Of a stretch of 64,000 nt of DNA, positions 51,201-64,000 are shown in pieces. How positions within the stretch are numbered: the stretch's first letter is position 1; the number at the start of each line of letters is the position of its first letter. The notes below the pieces were generated by a model. The model was not told where the DNA came from and did not search any database. It saw only the letters and a program-made list of their open reading frames with translations. The DNA is taken from positions 133,575,077-133,639,076 of the forward strand of contig NC_134365.1 in assembly GCF_035582795.1 (NCBI RefSeq), given 5' to 3'. A program made the position numbers and the translations under genes. This stretch comes from Mycteria americana (taxonomy: Eukaryota > Chordata > Aves > Ciconiiformes > Ciconiidae).

Positions 51201-54200
51201 TCAAGGCAGAATGTAATGACATGGAAGTATAATGCTAGCATGGCATTATAATATACTAGGAGTACAGCTTTTGTTACGAATTACTAATAGAAGGCCCACT
51301 GCTTTTATACTTGAAGCAATGCATTGCAAATACAGCTTTATGCTACCTTGTAAAATTATATGAAATTAACATTTATTTTTAACTCTGAGGAGTCATGAAT
51401 TTTCACCTACAAATCACTGAATCACTGAACTATAGGAATACTGCAGAAGAGTCTGGTCAGAAGATGCAATGTGAGGATCACTGGCATAAAAAAAAAGCTC
51501 CACATACGTATTTTATTTCTAATTTTACTGTCTTGAGTAGTCCTACAGACATCAGCGCAACTACTGGTTAAATACTGTACATAAGTTTCTTCCAGAGACA
51601 GGATATAAATAGGAAAAGCATTCAAGACTTAAGAAGAAACAAAAAGCTGTGGGGTCCACCTCAGAACAGCCATCCTGCCACCAATGGCCAGCAACAGACT
51701 CTTAGTGCTAAGAAATGGAAAACAAATGTAACGTTGATAACAAGGCCCACTCAGGCTCTAGGGATCACATGCCTGTAGCATGTAGGGGAAAAAAAAGTAT
51801 TTTTCAATTGGAAGGAATGAACACTCATCACAGTGCTCCCTCTGAACCAGTATCTTTTCAGTTCCTTCCATTGCAGTGATAGAATTAGACAACTGTTGCA
51901 AAGCTGGACCTAGAGAAAACTTTTGTTCTGGCTCCTGCAACAAGGGGCACAAACTATATAGAGGCTATTCACAGACATGCAGCAGACCCTGATTCAATTC
52001 TGGCAAATTCTACGAATTGCTGTCCAAGATTCAGATTACAAAAGGATTAGTTCCATACAGAAGGCCGTACACAAACCTCGATTTTGCTGCAGAAGAGGGC
52101 AGAAACTCAGCAGGAGACCATGAACTCTGGTTCCTCCAGAACATTATCAAATGCTCTCAGTTCAGCTGCCAGATTCTCCATTTGAGAACAGACTGCAGTA
52201 GTAGTCCTTCATAATGATGATCAAAGTCACCTGCTTTGAAAACCTAACATGGCTGTCACATCCCTAGCAGGTACTGGACTGCTGGGGTCACACCATAAAA
52301 GCATCAGTAGTTTCTGAGTATTAACACTTATCTGTCAGAGGAGACAGGAAAAGAAGAAACCAAGTGCTCTTTTTAGTTTTTTCACTGTGCCCAGAGGTCT
52401 AGTTCTCCCCATTAACTATGTATCTAACACCAAGCTGAGACATTAGATACCACACTACTTTAAGACTCAAAAGCAACAAAGTCCCACCTGTTGTATGTCT
52501 GAGAGGAGGGACTCCATTCAGAATCCACAAAAACAAGATCAGAAGCCTTTCACCTCCTATCCCTGTGAAACTACTACTACTGCTTCAAAATAAAGGAAGA
52601 AAGACGGGAAGGCAGGAGTGATCGACTGTATCTACTCTCTTCTCTCGAGCTTCCAGAATACTTTTTAGCTCCTGTGCAGGCAAACAAAACAAACAAACAA
52701 AGAAGTGAAGCAGAGGGATGGAGAAATCTTCAAAAGAATACGCAGAAAGATCAAGGCATCAGAATGGACTGAGCAAAGGCTAATAACTTGCCGCTGAAGC
52801 TAGGAAAACAGAACTAAAGAAGGATTGATGAATTCCACTGATTATACACCATTTCAGGAGCATGGGCTATATATTAAAAGGCAAACAAGCTATGCTTGCG
52901 CAGCCCCAATAAATGTGGCTACAAAAAAAAAAACCAAAACAAAACACCAACGAAAAAATCCAAAACCCAAACCACCTCAACTCCAAAAGCATTCCTATTC
53001 CCCAATAGAAATAAAGACATTTTCAGCATACTCTCTAGGTATTTATCTCACCAACCACTAAAAACACCAATCCCACAAAAAGCATATAGGGTTTGTTTGG
53101 TAAAAGACAGGGCTTCGTAAAACCCAATGAAAATGATGAAGCAAAGGGAAAAAGAACACACACAACATAACTGGAGATGCTGACTCTTGCTGACCCTCAC
53201 TCTCTACCACAGGCTGCCTCTAAGAAAGCTGTATGTTGAAATGGGATTCCCTTTTCCAACCTACCACGTTGTGCTACAGGACAGCAACCACAACCTGTAC
53301 AGCTGTTCCAACACAGGCAGCCAGCAGATTGCCAAATTTAAAGATCCGGCCCACACCAACCTTAGGTATTCAGCCTGTTTTTAGACATCCCAGACATAAG
53401 CTTCAGCCCAAGTTCCATCACTGCTCTCTAAGGCTACTTCCACCAACACCTACAATTTTTTCATTCAAGTGCCCTGTTTTAAGAACATGCTTTCACTGGG
53501 CACATATGATCAGCATATTAAGAGATTGATTCTATGTCAGTAAGGAAACTGGAGAAACTCTGAAGTTTCAAAAAATGAAACTTGAAGAATTAAGGAAAAT
53601 ATTTTTAGATCTTACTGAACTATCATTTTTATCATAAACATATCACTTTTATGAAGTCTGAACAATTAAGTTTTGTTAAACAACTACTGCCAGAAAACCA
53701 GCTAAAGCCAGAGCAATTAAAGTCTGCAAGTAAGCTTTCCCATGTAACTTGTTTCTGTTCTTCAGTCCAATTCCCATTACTAGTTGCACCTTTGCAGTCT
53801 AAGGGAAAGCACACTGACAGAGGTACACAGAGACTTCTCAATCTAAATTATTTATGTTCATAGATGAGAATTTAGTTGTTAACACTGTACGACCATTGAT
53901 TTCCACTCTGTGCCATTTCATTGCTAAGTGCAATCCAAACTAGCAGGCTCGCATGCTAGTTAGCTTTCCAGTTAAACTTTCCAACAGTCATGTGACACAG
54001 CACATGGATAAATTACCAGAGCTGAAGTACAGAAACAGTTGAGCTTAATAAACCATTTTTGATTTATACAATTCAACTAACAACAGATTCAAGCACTCTT
54101 TGACTGCCAGGCCAACCACAGCATTTAAATTTTCCTTTGGAATAGAAAGTCAGGACACCATTCACTAATGAGAATGCATTAGCCTATATTCTGCTGTCTA

Positions 54201-54515
54201 AATTATCAGACCAAATCCCATTGACAAGCCAAAGGTCTAGACTTCAACTTAAGAAGTTCAAAACTAAATAAGTATAACCACTCTTTGTACATAGAAAAAA
54301 TATACTTATCTCTGCTTACTTCCAAAATCTCTGAAAGAGTCAGCTTGTTTATGTCTTATCTGTATTAATTACTATGGCCATACAGATGAATACCACTGGT
54401 GCCAAGAGAAAGTCAGTTCACATTTTCACGTAAATGCAGGTTAACGACAAAATGTCAGACAGCTGGCATTAGCACAACTGAACAGCTCAACATGGACAAA
54501 ATCATTACATTTACT

Positions 54516-54542
54516 ATTACATTAGCTATGCACTAATGTAAT
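54516..54542. repeat. Inverted repeat ATTACATTAG / CTAATGTAAT
   Basis: These are two exact 10-base complementary arms around a 7-base loop, extendable by three bases with one mismatch. The next 50 bases repeat the AATGTAATAA theme (54543-54595), so this is probably low-complexity drift. Confidence 0.93.
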
Positions 54543-56436
54543 AATAAATTACATAGTAATAATAATGTAATAAGTTACAATACGTAACTTGTGAACTCCA
54601 GTAAGCCTGTTTCAAGTAAATGGTACTCCAAATGAAACTGACTGTGCTGGAAAGCAGCTTAACTTACTACTGAACTGGAACAGATAAACAGAAGGAATTA
54701 ACAGATGTACAATACACTGTAGATCTATCAAGTCTTAGTCAAACTGCAGTCATTAATTGTAACTCTTAAAGGCACAGCCTTCCGTTCACTGAAAGGACTC
54801 AGGGGAAGATGTCTCTGTGTCTCTCAAGACAAATGGTTTATCAGACAACCACTTGTAAAAGCTGTAAACCAGTACTACGTACTATATAAACCAACCCAAA
54901 TTAAAGTAAAAGCATGAGTTTTTGAAATAAGCTTCTCTGATTTAAAACTAATATTTAACTGCTTACCACTCAGTTCTAGTGAAATAACTTTGAGTATTTT
55001 AAAGCATTTGCCAAGAGAAAGCACAGTAATCAAAAGGATCTATTAAGTTTAACGCAGAGGTGCTCAAGCAATTACCTACAGGCTGTATTACTTTTTAGAC
55101 TAATTCACATAGGCCCAAAGTTGCCTTTCCTTAGGACATTTTGGAGTAGGCTGGAAGTCAGATGAATCATTTTAGCAGCTAAGCTTTGTCTTGCCCATAT
55201 CACAGGCACTCCCCACAGTACATGACAGGCAAAGAGCCAAAATGTTCTTCGGAGAAACCATGGCCCAGATCAGGTTCCTGATCCCAGAGCTGCCCATACA
55301 ACCCAAAGACTCCCTCCCTAACCAAGCGCAAGGAGCCTCTAAAAAAAAGTGGTGCTTCAGACTTACATCAGCTCCTCTTCCACTAACACTCCTGAGACCT
55401 AAGCAGGAAATAGTCCAAGAGCAGGAAAGAGGTGCGCATACCATGCAGCACACCAACCCCGGCCTACACTGCAAAGGGGCTCTGTGGCTTTCAAACAGGA
55501 GATCCTGGACAAAACAGATTTAGTGTTTTGTTCTGGTGAGACTCGAAAGTTTAAAACAAATATAAAACTTTTTTTCTTTTAAATGTAGATGAGGCTTAAA
55601 ACACCAAGCCAAAGAAACTTTATTCCCCATTTGTTGCTCTCTGATCAGATTCTGTTACAATAAACTGACCAGAAAAGACTTAACTTTGCTCTTTTGAGGT
55701 TATAATCACCTTTTCCTCCCATAAAAGTTGAAGATCTATTTCACATTGAAGGTTATAATTAGATATTCCAATTTTTTAAACACTCTCCCTAAGCTCCAAC
55801 AACTTCTTCCCTAACCTTTATGGAAAACTTCCATAATTCCCACTGACTGTTCCAGAAAAATACAAATCTCTGCTTTATCCTTTAGTCCCTGTCAACATGC
55901 CAAAGGGAAAGATATTCCAAATCTCCAGCATAAATAAAATTAACATTTATAAGCAAAGACTCACATAGTTAATACCATTTACATAAAAATACTGCCAATA
56001 CCACATGGTCCAGTTTCCCTTGAGTCTCAGTGAGGTGAAATGTATTAGAAGTGTATTAGACTGTTAACCATCTTGTTACAAAATGCTTTTGATGATTAAC
56101 AAACCACATTGCAAAAAAGATTAGAGGATTCCCCTATGCCACTGCTAGTTACCAGGGTTTGGATGTATTTATCCAGTCTATAAAATCTTTAAGAAAAGCA
56201 TAAACAAGGGCTATAAAACAAAGAAGTAGCAATTAAAATGTAAATTATTTTTAGCAAAAAGTAATTTTGTAACTTTTTAACTTTTCCTCTTTCTCTATTT
56301 ACACAGTCTCAAACCTAATTCTGAAACATAACAACTAAAATTTGAACAAGTATTATTTTAAGGAATTAAGTCAGTGAAAGTATTTATAATACTGTTACTT
56401 ATTTTACATTGAATACAAACTAATGTGACTGTTTTT

Positions 56437-56456
56437 TATATATATACACACACACA
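56437..56456. repeat. (TA)n(CA)n microsatellite
   Basis: Alternating TATATATATA passes directly into CACACACACA in intron 1. Confidence 0.93.
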
Positions 56457-57029
56457 GAGTAAAAGTAGCCTCTTCCCAAGCAAAGAAAATAATTTAAACA
56501 AACAGGGCAAAGAAACATGTAAGAGACAATGTCACATTTACATAGAAAGGTTCAGAGGAAAAAAAGGGTCAATATAATAGTATCTTATAACACACAAAGC
56601 ATCAGAAAAAGGAGAAAAATTGTCTATCTCAGGGTCACAGTTCAGTGCCCTAATCTGTCCTTTCAACCTACTATTCCAAGAAGAAAAATTACATTTAACT
56701 TATTCCAGGAACACACAAAATCATAAACATATTTTAAAATGGATAAGTAGCAGCCTATAAAATACTTTAGCAATTTTGGGAAAAAGGTGGCTTTTAAAAA
56801 ACACTAATATATTAAGGATAACTGGCATCAAGACAAGCTGCTTTAATATAGCAACTATGTAATTAGAGAAAACAATTCCTAAATCTATGCCAAATTCTAT
56901 TACGGATTATATTGTTTTGGACCATGGGGAACTGGAGAAATACTACTCACTGTCCACAGAACAGTAGTGTGAAGATCAATGAAAGCTAGTGAAACGTAGA
57001 GTATATATGGAGTGTTCTTCATAAATACG

Positions 57030-57575
57030 TGTACTGAGTCTGGCTGGGATGGAGTCAGCTTTCCTCACAGCAACCCATAAGGTGCCAGGCTTCGGATTTG
57101 TGACTAAAAGTGTTGATGACACAGTGTTTTGGCTATTGCTGAACAGTACTTGCACAGAGAAAAAGCCTTCATGCTTTCTCCTGCTCTCAGCCCCCACCCC
57201 AGCAAGTAGATTTGGGAGTGGCTAAGAGGCTGGAAGGGCACAGAGCCAGGACAGCTGACCTAAGCCAGCCAAAGGAATGTTCCATATTACATGATGTCAC
57301 ACCCAGCAATAAAAAACTAGGCGGCTCTGCTGCCCAAGATAGCCATGACATCGAGACCAGCTGGGCATCAGCCTGCTTGCAGGAGGTGGTGAGTGACTGC
57401 CTTTGCATCACTTGTTTCTCTTCCTCTTTCCTTCCTTATTAAACTGTCTTTATCTGGACCCACAAGTTTTCTCACTTTTGCTCTTCCTATTCTCTCCCCC
57501 ATCCCAATGGGGGCTGGGAGGAGGCGAGCACCACGCATGGGTGCTCAGCTGCTGGACAGGGTCAACCCACCAGAA
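57030..57575 (+). mobile_element. Solo LTR, avian ERVL type
   Basis: This element of about 545 bp starts TGTACTGAGTCTGGCTGGGA TGGAGT and proceeds through GGACAGCTGACC, GATGTCAC and a TATA-like CAGCAATAAAAAAC (about 57305). It has an ATTAAA polyadenylation signal at 57438-57443 followed by CTGTCTTTATCTGGACCCAC, and ends near GGGTCAACCCACCA. This order is that of the ERVL-class LTRs widespread in Neoaves. No retroviral gene lies beside it, so it is a solo LTR left by recombination. I could not find a clear target site duplication. It is antisense to PDK3. Confidence 0.85.
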
Positions 57576-57639
57576 CGCTGCACATCTACGATATAGCAAT
57601 CTCATCTTAAAGTTATTCCATAGGTTTTTGTGGGTTTTT

Positions 57640-58620
57640 TAATTAAGAATTTCACATGGGACTTCATAAAAAGCCAGGTACAGCATCTACTGCTACTGCC
57701 TTAGCAAACACCAAATTAACCTCGAAATCAGACTGCCTCAACACAATTTATTGTCTCTTTATTGCCTTATTATCTCTTGGTGCTTATCCATGTATTACTT
57801 CATTATTAGCTCTATCATTTTTTCAGCTACTTCAGTCAACCTGACTTATTCTAATGTCTTTTAAAGAAAAGGAAGAGGAGGACAAGTAGTGTATTTTCTG
57901 ACTTTCACAACCCTGGGGCCACCACCATCGGTTATTTCCTTGAAGCTTGTAAGCAACAGCTGTGCTGCACCGGGTGCTCCCATTTGCAGAAGAAAATGGT
58001 CAGCTACTCACAAAACACAGCATTGGCACCCACTAAGCCAAGAGGATCTAAACATACTTCAACTTATCCAAAATTTGTATCATGGACGGTGGGGGGGAGT
58101 TGTGATTTCCTTTAAGTTTCTGGATACAATTTCTCTTTTTCTGAAGATCAAAGCAAAGATTAATTCGGTAGTCTTTATCATTATGTACTTTAATGCAGTA
58201 AACACTAGACTTCAGCATTCTCCCCAATTACTATATATTATCTCAGCATCTTTTTCTCTGCTTTTCTATTCCCTGACTTTTCACCTTAGCCATTATTTGT
58301 ACTGCAACCTGAGATACATGTCCTTGTTTCCAGTTTTCATATGATTCTTTTTCAATGAACAGTATTTCTGGAATTCCTAACACTGCTCTACTGTGCTCTC
58401 CTCTTCTGCCTGCATCAGAATTTCTCTTTCAGAAATTGACAGAACATCTTATATTCCTTATGTTTTAGGACCCTATCTACCTATTTCCTTAGCTTGTAAA
58501 AGTTATGCTACTTTAAAATCACTAGCTGTCATTTCTTCCATTCCCAAGGGAAAGGAATGCTATCAATTCATTATAATTTTCAGCAAAATTTAATTAAGTT
58601 TCAGATTTTCAAGCACCTCC
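57640..58620. other. Unclassified pyrimidine-rich block next to the LTR
   Basis: For about 1 kb the plus strand is richer in T and C than its surroundings, with many TTTCTC/CTTCC words. Its start is near the LTR 3' end. It could be an old, unrecognised repeat. No coding similarity is evident. Confidence 0.3.
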
Positions 58621-58937
58621 TTATTAGTCTAAATCTAGTCTAAAGCAGGCACTTCAACAACTTCTACCAGTTTCTGGAAAAAAAAGGTGTCCCAAACATT
58701 CTTAGACCTTCAAGAACTGCAAATCCTGTCTTTTTGTCCTTCCAGAAAGTGGTTTTGTCAAGTTCCCAATTTCTCTCAAGCTGTATTCTCTATCACTTCT
58801 GTTACTTGCTAAAAAAAACACCCCAAAACAAAACACCAAAACATTGTTTACTGCTTCATGCTGATTAGGCATTCTTGTCTTCTTTCTTTCACCAGAAGAC
58901 ATACCACTGTCTGCCTCGATGCCACATCAGCTTCAGC

Positions 58938-58954
58938 AAAAAAAAAAAAAAAAA
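58938..58954. repeat. Poly(A) run, 17 bases
   Basis: Seventeen A directly followed by CATGTGTATGCACACATGTACGTATG-like alternating purine-pyrimidine sequence (58955-58981). Confidence 0.94.
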
Positions 58955-59220
58955 CATGTGTATGCACACATGTACGTATGCAGCGTAACATCATCTCCCT
59001 TTCCGAGCACCTGAAGGCAGAGGCCTGCCTTTGGTCAGTCCAAAGACAAACAGAACACAGACCTAAGACATTTTCTGCTGTTTAGCGAAACAAAACACAA
59101 TCAATCCCATCAGTTGGAAGATGCTCACTTGCAGACTACTAGCCTACGCTTACAGGCAAGAAGTGGCCAGTCAAATCACCTACCAAAGGCAGAATTTCCT
59201 ATGCTTAGCATAACACAATG

Positions 59221-59238
59221 CCCCCCCCCCCCCCCCCC
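59221..59238. repeat. Poly(C) run, 18 bases
   Basis: Eighteen uninterrupted C on the plus strand, hence a G-run on the PDK3 transcript strand. The length is prone to slippage and may vary between individuals or be a sequencing or assembly error. Confidence 0.95.
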
Positions 59239-62200
59239 ATCTACTGCCTTGGTGATCCAGTTCGATCATCCACAGCAACTCATGGAATTTCTACTATAAC
59301 TATACTAAAATACTGAATTCAGAATATATGAAGTCTCAATTACTTATAGAAATGAAGTGTTCCTTTACTGCATAATAGTTTTACTGCAAAGTAGTTAAAA
59401 ATTTAAACCAAAGCTAACATTTTTCTTGAGAACTTCACAGAACTGCACTAACGAAGATTTAACTAGCAGCATAAAATTTGAAAACAAACCTTTTCCGGAA
59501 ATAAAAAATTTACTATCAAGCAAGCAAGCACACTTAATCCCTGAAACAGTCTCCAAAAGTGACTGATACAGGTAATTCTGTAAATGAAACGCACCATGAT
59601 CTAATACTACGTAGTACTCACACACAAATATCTCTACCATATCACAGTTCAATAGTGTCTGCTGAACAAAGTTATCTAACCACAATGACTATTCCAGACT
59701 TTCACAACAATCAATATTAGGCCTTATAAAAACCTTCAATATTATATATAGTATTGGAAGATCACTGCCTGCCAGAGACTGGCAGAGTTGTAAATAGTAA
59801 CAGGTTATAAATAATAGCAGTTGCATCACAAAAAGGCTTCCAGCTACTTGCTGTGCTGCAGGCCATTCAAAGAAAACCCCTTTTTATATTATGAAATGCA
59901 AACTTTATCCATGCCTAGATCTAGAAGAAGAAGGACTGAATACAGAAAAGCAATAACCCCAAAATAATTCACGAACAAAAGCAGACAGACAATCCAGCTT
60001 TCACTGTGACAAAAGGATAGTCTTTCAAGGTAAAAACAAAAGAGTAGTAAGATGATTCTATTCCAACATTAGGCAAAACTCCTACCAGGATTCTATTTAA
60101 AGCTCTAACATTTTAAAGAGTAATATTGAAAATCCTGGAAAAGCCAAAAAAGTTAATTCCATGGTATTTTCACGAGGCTTAAAATAACTCATTTAAAGAA
60201 TGTATTTAGCTTTACAAAAAAATCAAGATAAAATTTTCCATCACAAGTACAAAAAATTCCAGGCATCAAAGGATCCCAACCTACCAACGAAAGCTATAAC
60301 CAAATTGCTGGTTGGAAGCTGAAGCCAGTCAGACGAAAATAAAAGACACTAATGTCTGACTAACATTCATCTTTCTGATCCGATTCAGTGGTTAGCATAC
60401 CAATGCTTAACATTCATGTTAAGAGGAAATCTTTTTTGAAGATGCATTTAAATCAAGCATAAGGTTTTAAGGTCAATGCACAGACAGCAGTAGAAAAAAA
60501 CAAACACATCTGCATGCAATAAGTGGCAGGTAATAATTTAACAGTATCTTCTAGCCCTAAACTTTGTGAGTGATCCATTGCTCATCTTTTCCTCCAGATA
60601 TGCCCCAGGACACAACAGTTCCCAAACTGCATGCACTCACTGTGATTAACTGCTGCGTGCTCAGCTGTTCACAGTACAGTAAGATTACTAAATTACAACC
60701 TTTGTGAAATTTTTCAATGCCAGTAGCTGTAGCAGTTGCCACAGATATTTTGATTGTAACCTACAAAATCAGGATCTCCTAAGCCACGTTCCACAACAAG
60801 AATTCACTATGATTCACTATCTTCTATCTTAAGTATATACATTACTTTTTTTGTCCAAACTCATTAGTAACTATGTCGTATATGAACACTAACATATGAC
60901 AAATAAGGAGGGGTAAGTGCCATTTTGTTAAGTTTTACCTATATGTACAAAGAGCTAACCAAAAGCCAAGTTTAACCTCACAGCTACAGAATTCATCCAA
61001 AACATTTGGTTTGAGACTTAAAACAGAAAAGGCTAGAATATAGCTAAGTACAACTGGCCAAGATAGTTTCAGTAGTAAACAAGCTCCAAAAGCACACGGT
61101 ACATGTTTTTGACGAAACAAACCCCAGACTCACAAAAGCCTCAGGCACTTCATCAGCTGCGCAGTAGCAATGAGAGTATTACATGAGTATAGCATACTGG
61201 CATAGATTCACAATATAGCACTAGCACAACTTCAAATGACTCTTTCATGCATGATCAAAGGATTACAGAATTTATATTTCATCCCTGTCTTTATTTGTGC
61301 TTAATTATTTTATAAGTAACCTTTTCAGTACAACCATTCATTTCATGAAACATTCGTTAATATCTTTACTGTCAGCTGAGGTACCCCAACATGACCCAAA
61401 CCAAGCAGTTGCATGGAGCTTGCTAGCTCGGGCACAGTTCAGCATCAGTACAGCTGTAAGGGTTTTGGCTCACACCTAGCCCTTATCAAGCCAGCTTGTA
61501 GCGCACCCAGAATGAGCTCAAGTCTCTTTGCATCTTTCTTTAAATGCAAGGACACTCCTAGACACAGAAACTCTACCTTCCTCAAACAGACCTGTCTGAT
61601 GACCCAGGCATACATGACCGATCAGTTACCCATGTATGCAGTTGCTGATGAATATTGTTGGCTGTTTTGGATTAACCTTTTGTCCTCTAAGGCTCGCCTT
61701 GCATGCTGAAGCAAACCTAAGTTGAGATGCTGTATCAAAGCTGACACAAAATATGGATCTCCAGTATGGGCATTTTTTTTCACCAAACAGTCTAGCCCCA
61801 AAAACATACAAAGATTCATGTACCTGAATGATAAACTACATATCTACTCATGAGTTTACTTCAGAAAATATATTTCAGTAATTATAGCAGACTGGATCAT
61901 TTAGGAATGCCTGCACTTGGAAATCTACCAAAATAACTTCCAGAGCTGAATTCAGTGGGTTTGTTTATGGTTTTGGTTTTGTTTTTTCCAGACCAGAATA
62001 ATTATGGAGGCCTGGATAAACCTAGAATGACATGCTAACATTAAACAAGGTCAAAACTTGTTTACATTAAAACACAGTTATAGAAGGTCATTCTTTTGCA
62101 AAGGAACAAGATTGCACAAGAATCTTGGGAAATGCACTTTGTAAGAAAGAAATTGAATGAGCAGTATTCAAGAAGAGCGTGCAAACAGAAACTGAACACA

Positions 62201-63925
62201 CAGAAAACAGAAAAAAGTAGCACAGACAATCTGAGCACTCGTAGTTTGTGACAGAGGTCCCAAGCCCGTGACACAGTAACCTCTTACATAGTTGTGGCAA
62301 CTACAAAGATAACTGCAAGCTTGACAGAAAGTAAATCACATACGGCAGAACATGGTATGTAGACACAAATAGGACTCAGCTATAAAAACCAACTGAGAAT
62401 CACTGCTTTAAGTATTGCTTTCTGTTTCATTTCACAGTTTTTTAGTACTAGTGAATTAGCTTAAACAGCCAAACTGTCTTTTATAGTGGTTTAACTAACT
62501 GAATTAAGCTACATGAGAAAGTTTTAAAATAATCATCATTAATTTCTATCATTGGAAAGGAATAGTGACTCTATGGCCCCACTATGCACACAACTGTATT
62601 CCACACAACCCACACTGTTAATCAGTAATAAAAAAAAGTCTAAGCTGTATGTCAGTATACATTGCCACCAACTGTGTTTGAAGAGACTCTTCAGCCCACG
62701 AGAAATATAGTTTCTCTCCCCCTGCTCACCAGGATTTTGCAGAGACAAATTTAGAAGCCAGTTTAGTCTAAACCAATATAACCAATACAAAAAAGAAGAC
62801 CAAACGAAGTAAAAAAATCCTTCTGAAAAAAAACTTGAATTGCAGTAAGCGCAAATTCCTCCTTTTTTTTTTTTAATACAAGAAACACACGTACATCAGA
62901 CAACAAAATCACAGACTGCCATGAGAGGGTTATTAACACATCTCCTTCGTGCTTATTCTTCTTTAACATTTGTTGAAAATGTAGTCATCTTTTTGTAACA
63001 CAAGCACAACATTTATGTAGCTCATCAAAAATACCATTTCTTTTTAAGTGAGACATGAAGTAGCCTCTATAAGCTGACTACAAAACAGAGTGTCTTCTTC
63101 CCATCAAATAGTCAGGCTAGGCAAACACAACTGAACTGCACCTGTAGTATCACGCTCCTTATGCTCGGCATATCTGCTCTCTTGAATACTTGTGTCCGAT
63201 GCCGCCAGCAAATTATTTTTTGGGTAATTCAGGTAAAAGTAACATAGCTCCCTGATACAGTGCATATTGTCCAGGCTTTCCATGCCTCAAGTGGTAAAAT
63301 TCTTGCATCAACATCTTACGTTTTATTGCCAATTTCTCCTCTTGGCCTCTGAAGTCTCCAACAGAACTTGGAATTACCCAAAGCCATCAACACATACGAT
63401 CACGGAAGTTAGGTAACCACAGTGTTTTTAATCTATTTGATTAAACTGCTGTAATCTTCCTACTCCAGGTTTCCTAAGTAAACACAGGCACTAAAGAGAA
63501 AGTAAGTAGAGATGTTAAGTGGCCTGTAAGGCTTATTAAGATCAAGCTGATAGTTTTAGCAAGGCTGATGTGACCTAACACTACTAATCTTAGAAACTCC
63601 TGGTGATCTTAGAAGCCTAAACCATACGCATTTTTTTCTTCAGAGATTTTAAACGTCAAAGACTATATAGTTTCCTGTCAGTCTTAGGACATGAATACAC
63701 TTACATATACAGCCTACGCAGAGACAAGATTCCATAGACACATCCAGTGACAACAGACTGGAGTACATCCAAAGAACAGGGCTGGCCAGGCTGTAACATA
63801 CCGTTCTTACTCTCTTCATTTCCACTAACATAAACCAGGCTTAAAATCATAAAATGAGACTACTTCTTCCTGGAGAATCATGAGACACTTTTCAAACCAT
63901 AAAATAATACAGATACTACAAGGTG

Positions 63926-63940
63926 AAAAAAAAAAAAAAA
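63926..63940. repeat. Poly(A) run, 15 bases
   Basis: Fifteen A close to the right edge of the window. No associated element is visible. Confidence 0.93.
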
Positions 63941-64000
63941 GGCATTACTAAATGGCTACCACACAAGAGATGTCCAAAAGCAAGTAGTACTGCAGGGACA

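Larger units (their letters stand above)
48008..64000 (-). other. PDK3 intron 1 (continues past the window)
   Basis: I searched the minus strand for the first coding exon (expected to read MRLFRWLLKQP and end in QFLDF plus a split Gly) and for a CpG-rich promoter, and found neither. The whole right end is therefore taken as intron 1, at least 16 kb. It contains the solo LTR (57030-57575), homopolymer runs and short inverted repeats. The longest frame, 151 codons at 57889-58344 on the plus strand, has no recognisable domain. Confidence 0.75.

Noticed and set aside
57212-57642. Several 67-79-codon ORFs at 57.2-57.6 kb.
   Set aside because: They fall inside or across the edge of the non-coding solo LTR.
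57889-58344. A 151-codon plus-strand ORF, the longest in the window, rich in Leu, Ser, Phe and Tyr.
   Set aside because: The hydrophobic content simply reflects T/C-rich DNA being read in frame. It matches no retroviral or cellular protein that I know.

Overview
The window reads as vertebrate, almost certainly bird, nuclear DNA. It is AT-rich and intron-like, with no bacterial-style gene packing. The recognisable transposable elements are CR1 LINE tails whose 3' ends carry the avian CATAGAAT-type terminus, plus a solo LTR of the ERVL type that is common in Neoaves. One gene is recognisable with confidence: PDK3 (pyruvate dehydrogenase kinase isozyme 3), on the minus strand.

Layout. 1-12,367: flank beyond the PDK3 3' end, with no coding exon I can support. 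12,368-13,662: probable PDK3 3'UTR. 13,663-48,007: ten PDK3 coding exons (2 to 11 if the usual 11-exon PDK structure applies), in order, all with AG/GT boundaries and an open frame. 48,008-64,000: intron 1, running off the right edge; the first exon, start codon and promoter are not visible. Exons 2-11 encode 370 whole residues after a split glycine codon. With the 36 residues that exon 1 normally supplies, this gives 406, the length I recall for the shorter human isoform.

Repeats. Four CR1 copies were found: 19,975-20,376 (plus), 31,341-31,424 (minus), 36,287-36,880 (minus, very old) and 41,571-42,033 (minus). A solo LTR lies at about 57,030-57,575 (plus). Several short tandem duplications, palindromes and homopolymer runs are also present.

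Nearly all open frames in the window are chance ORFs in AT-rich non-coding DNA. In mammals PCYT1B lies tail-to-tail with PDK3, so the left flank may hold PCYT1B 3'UTR, but I found no PCYT1B coding exon. I found no undescribed biological system. The observations worth checking are a CR1 copy filling most of the small intron 8, an exon-like block with a polyadenylation signal at 8.4-8.66 kb, an unclassified strand-asymmetric block next to the LTR, and perfect hairpins.
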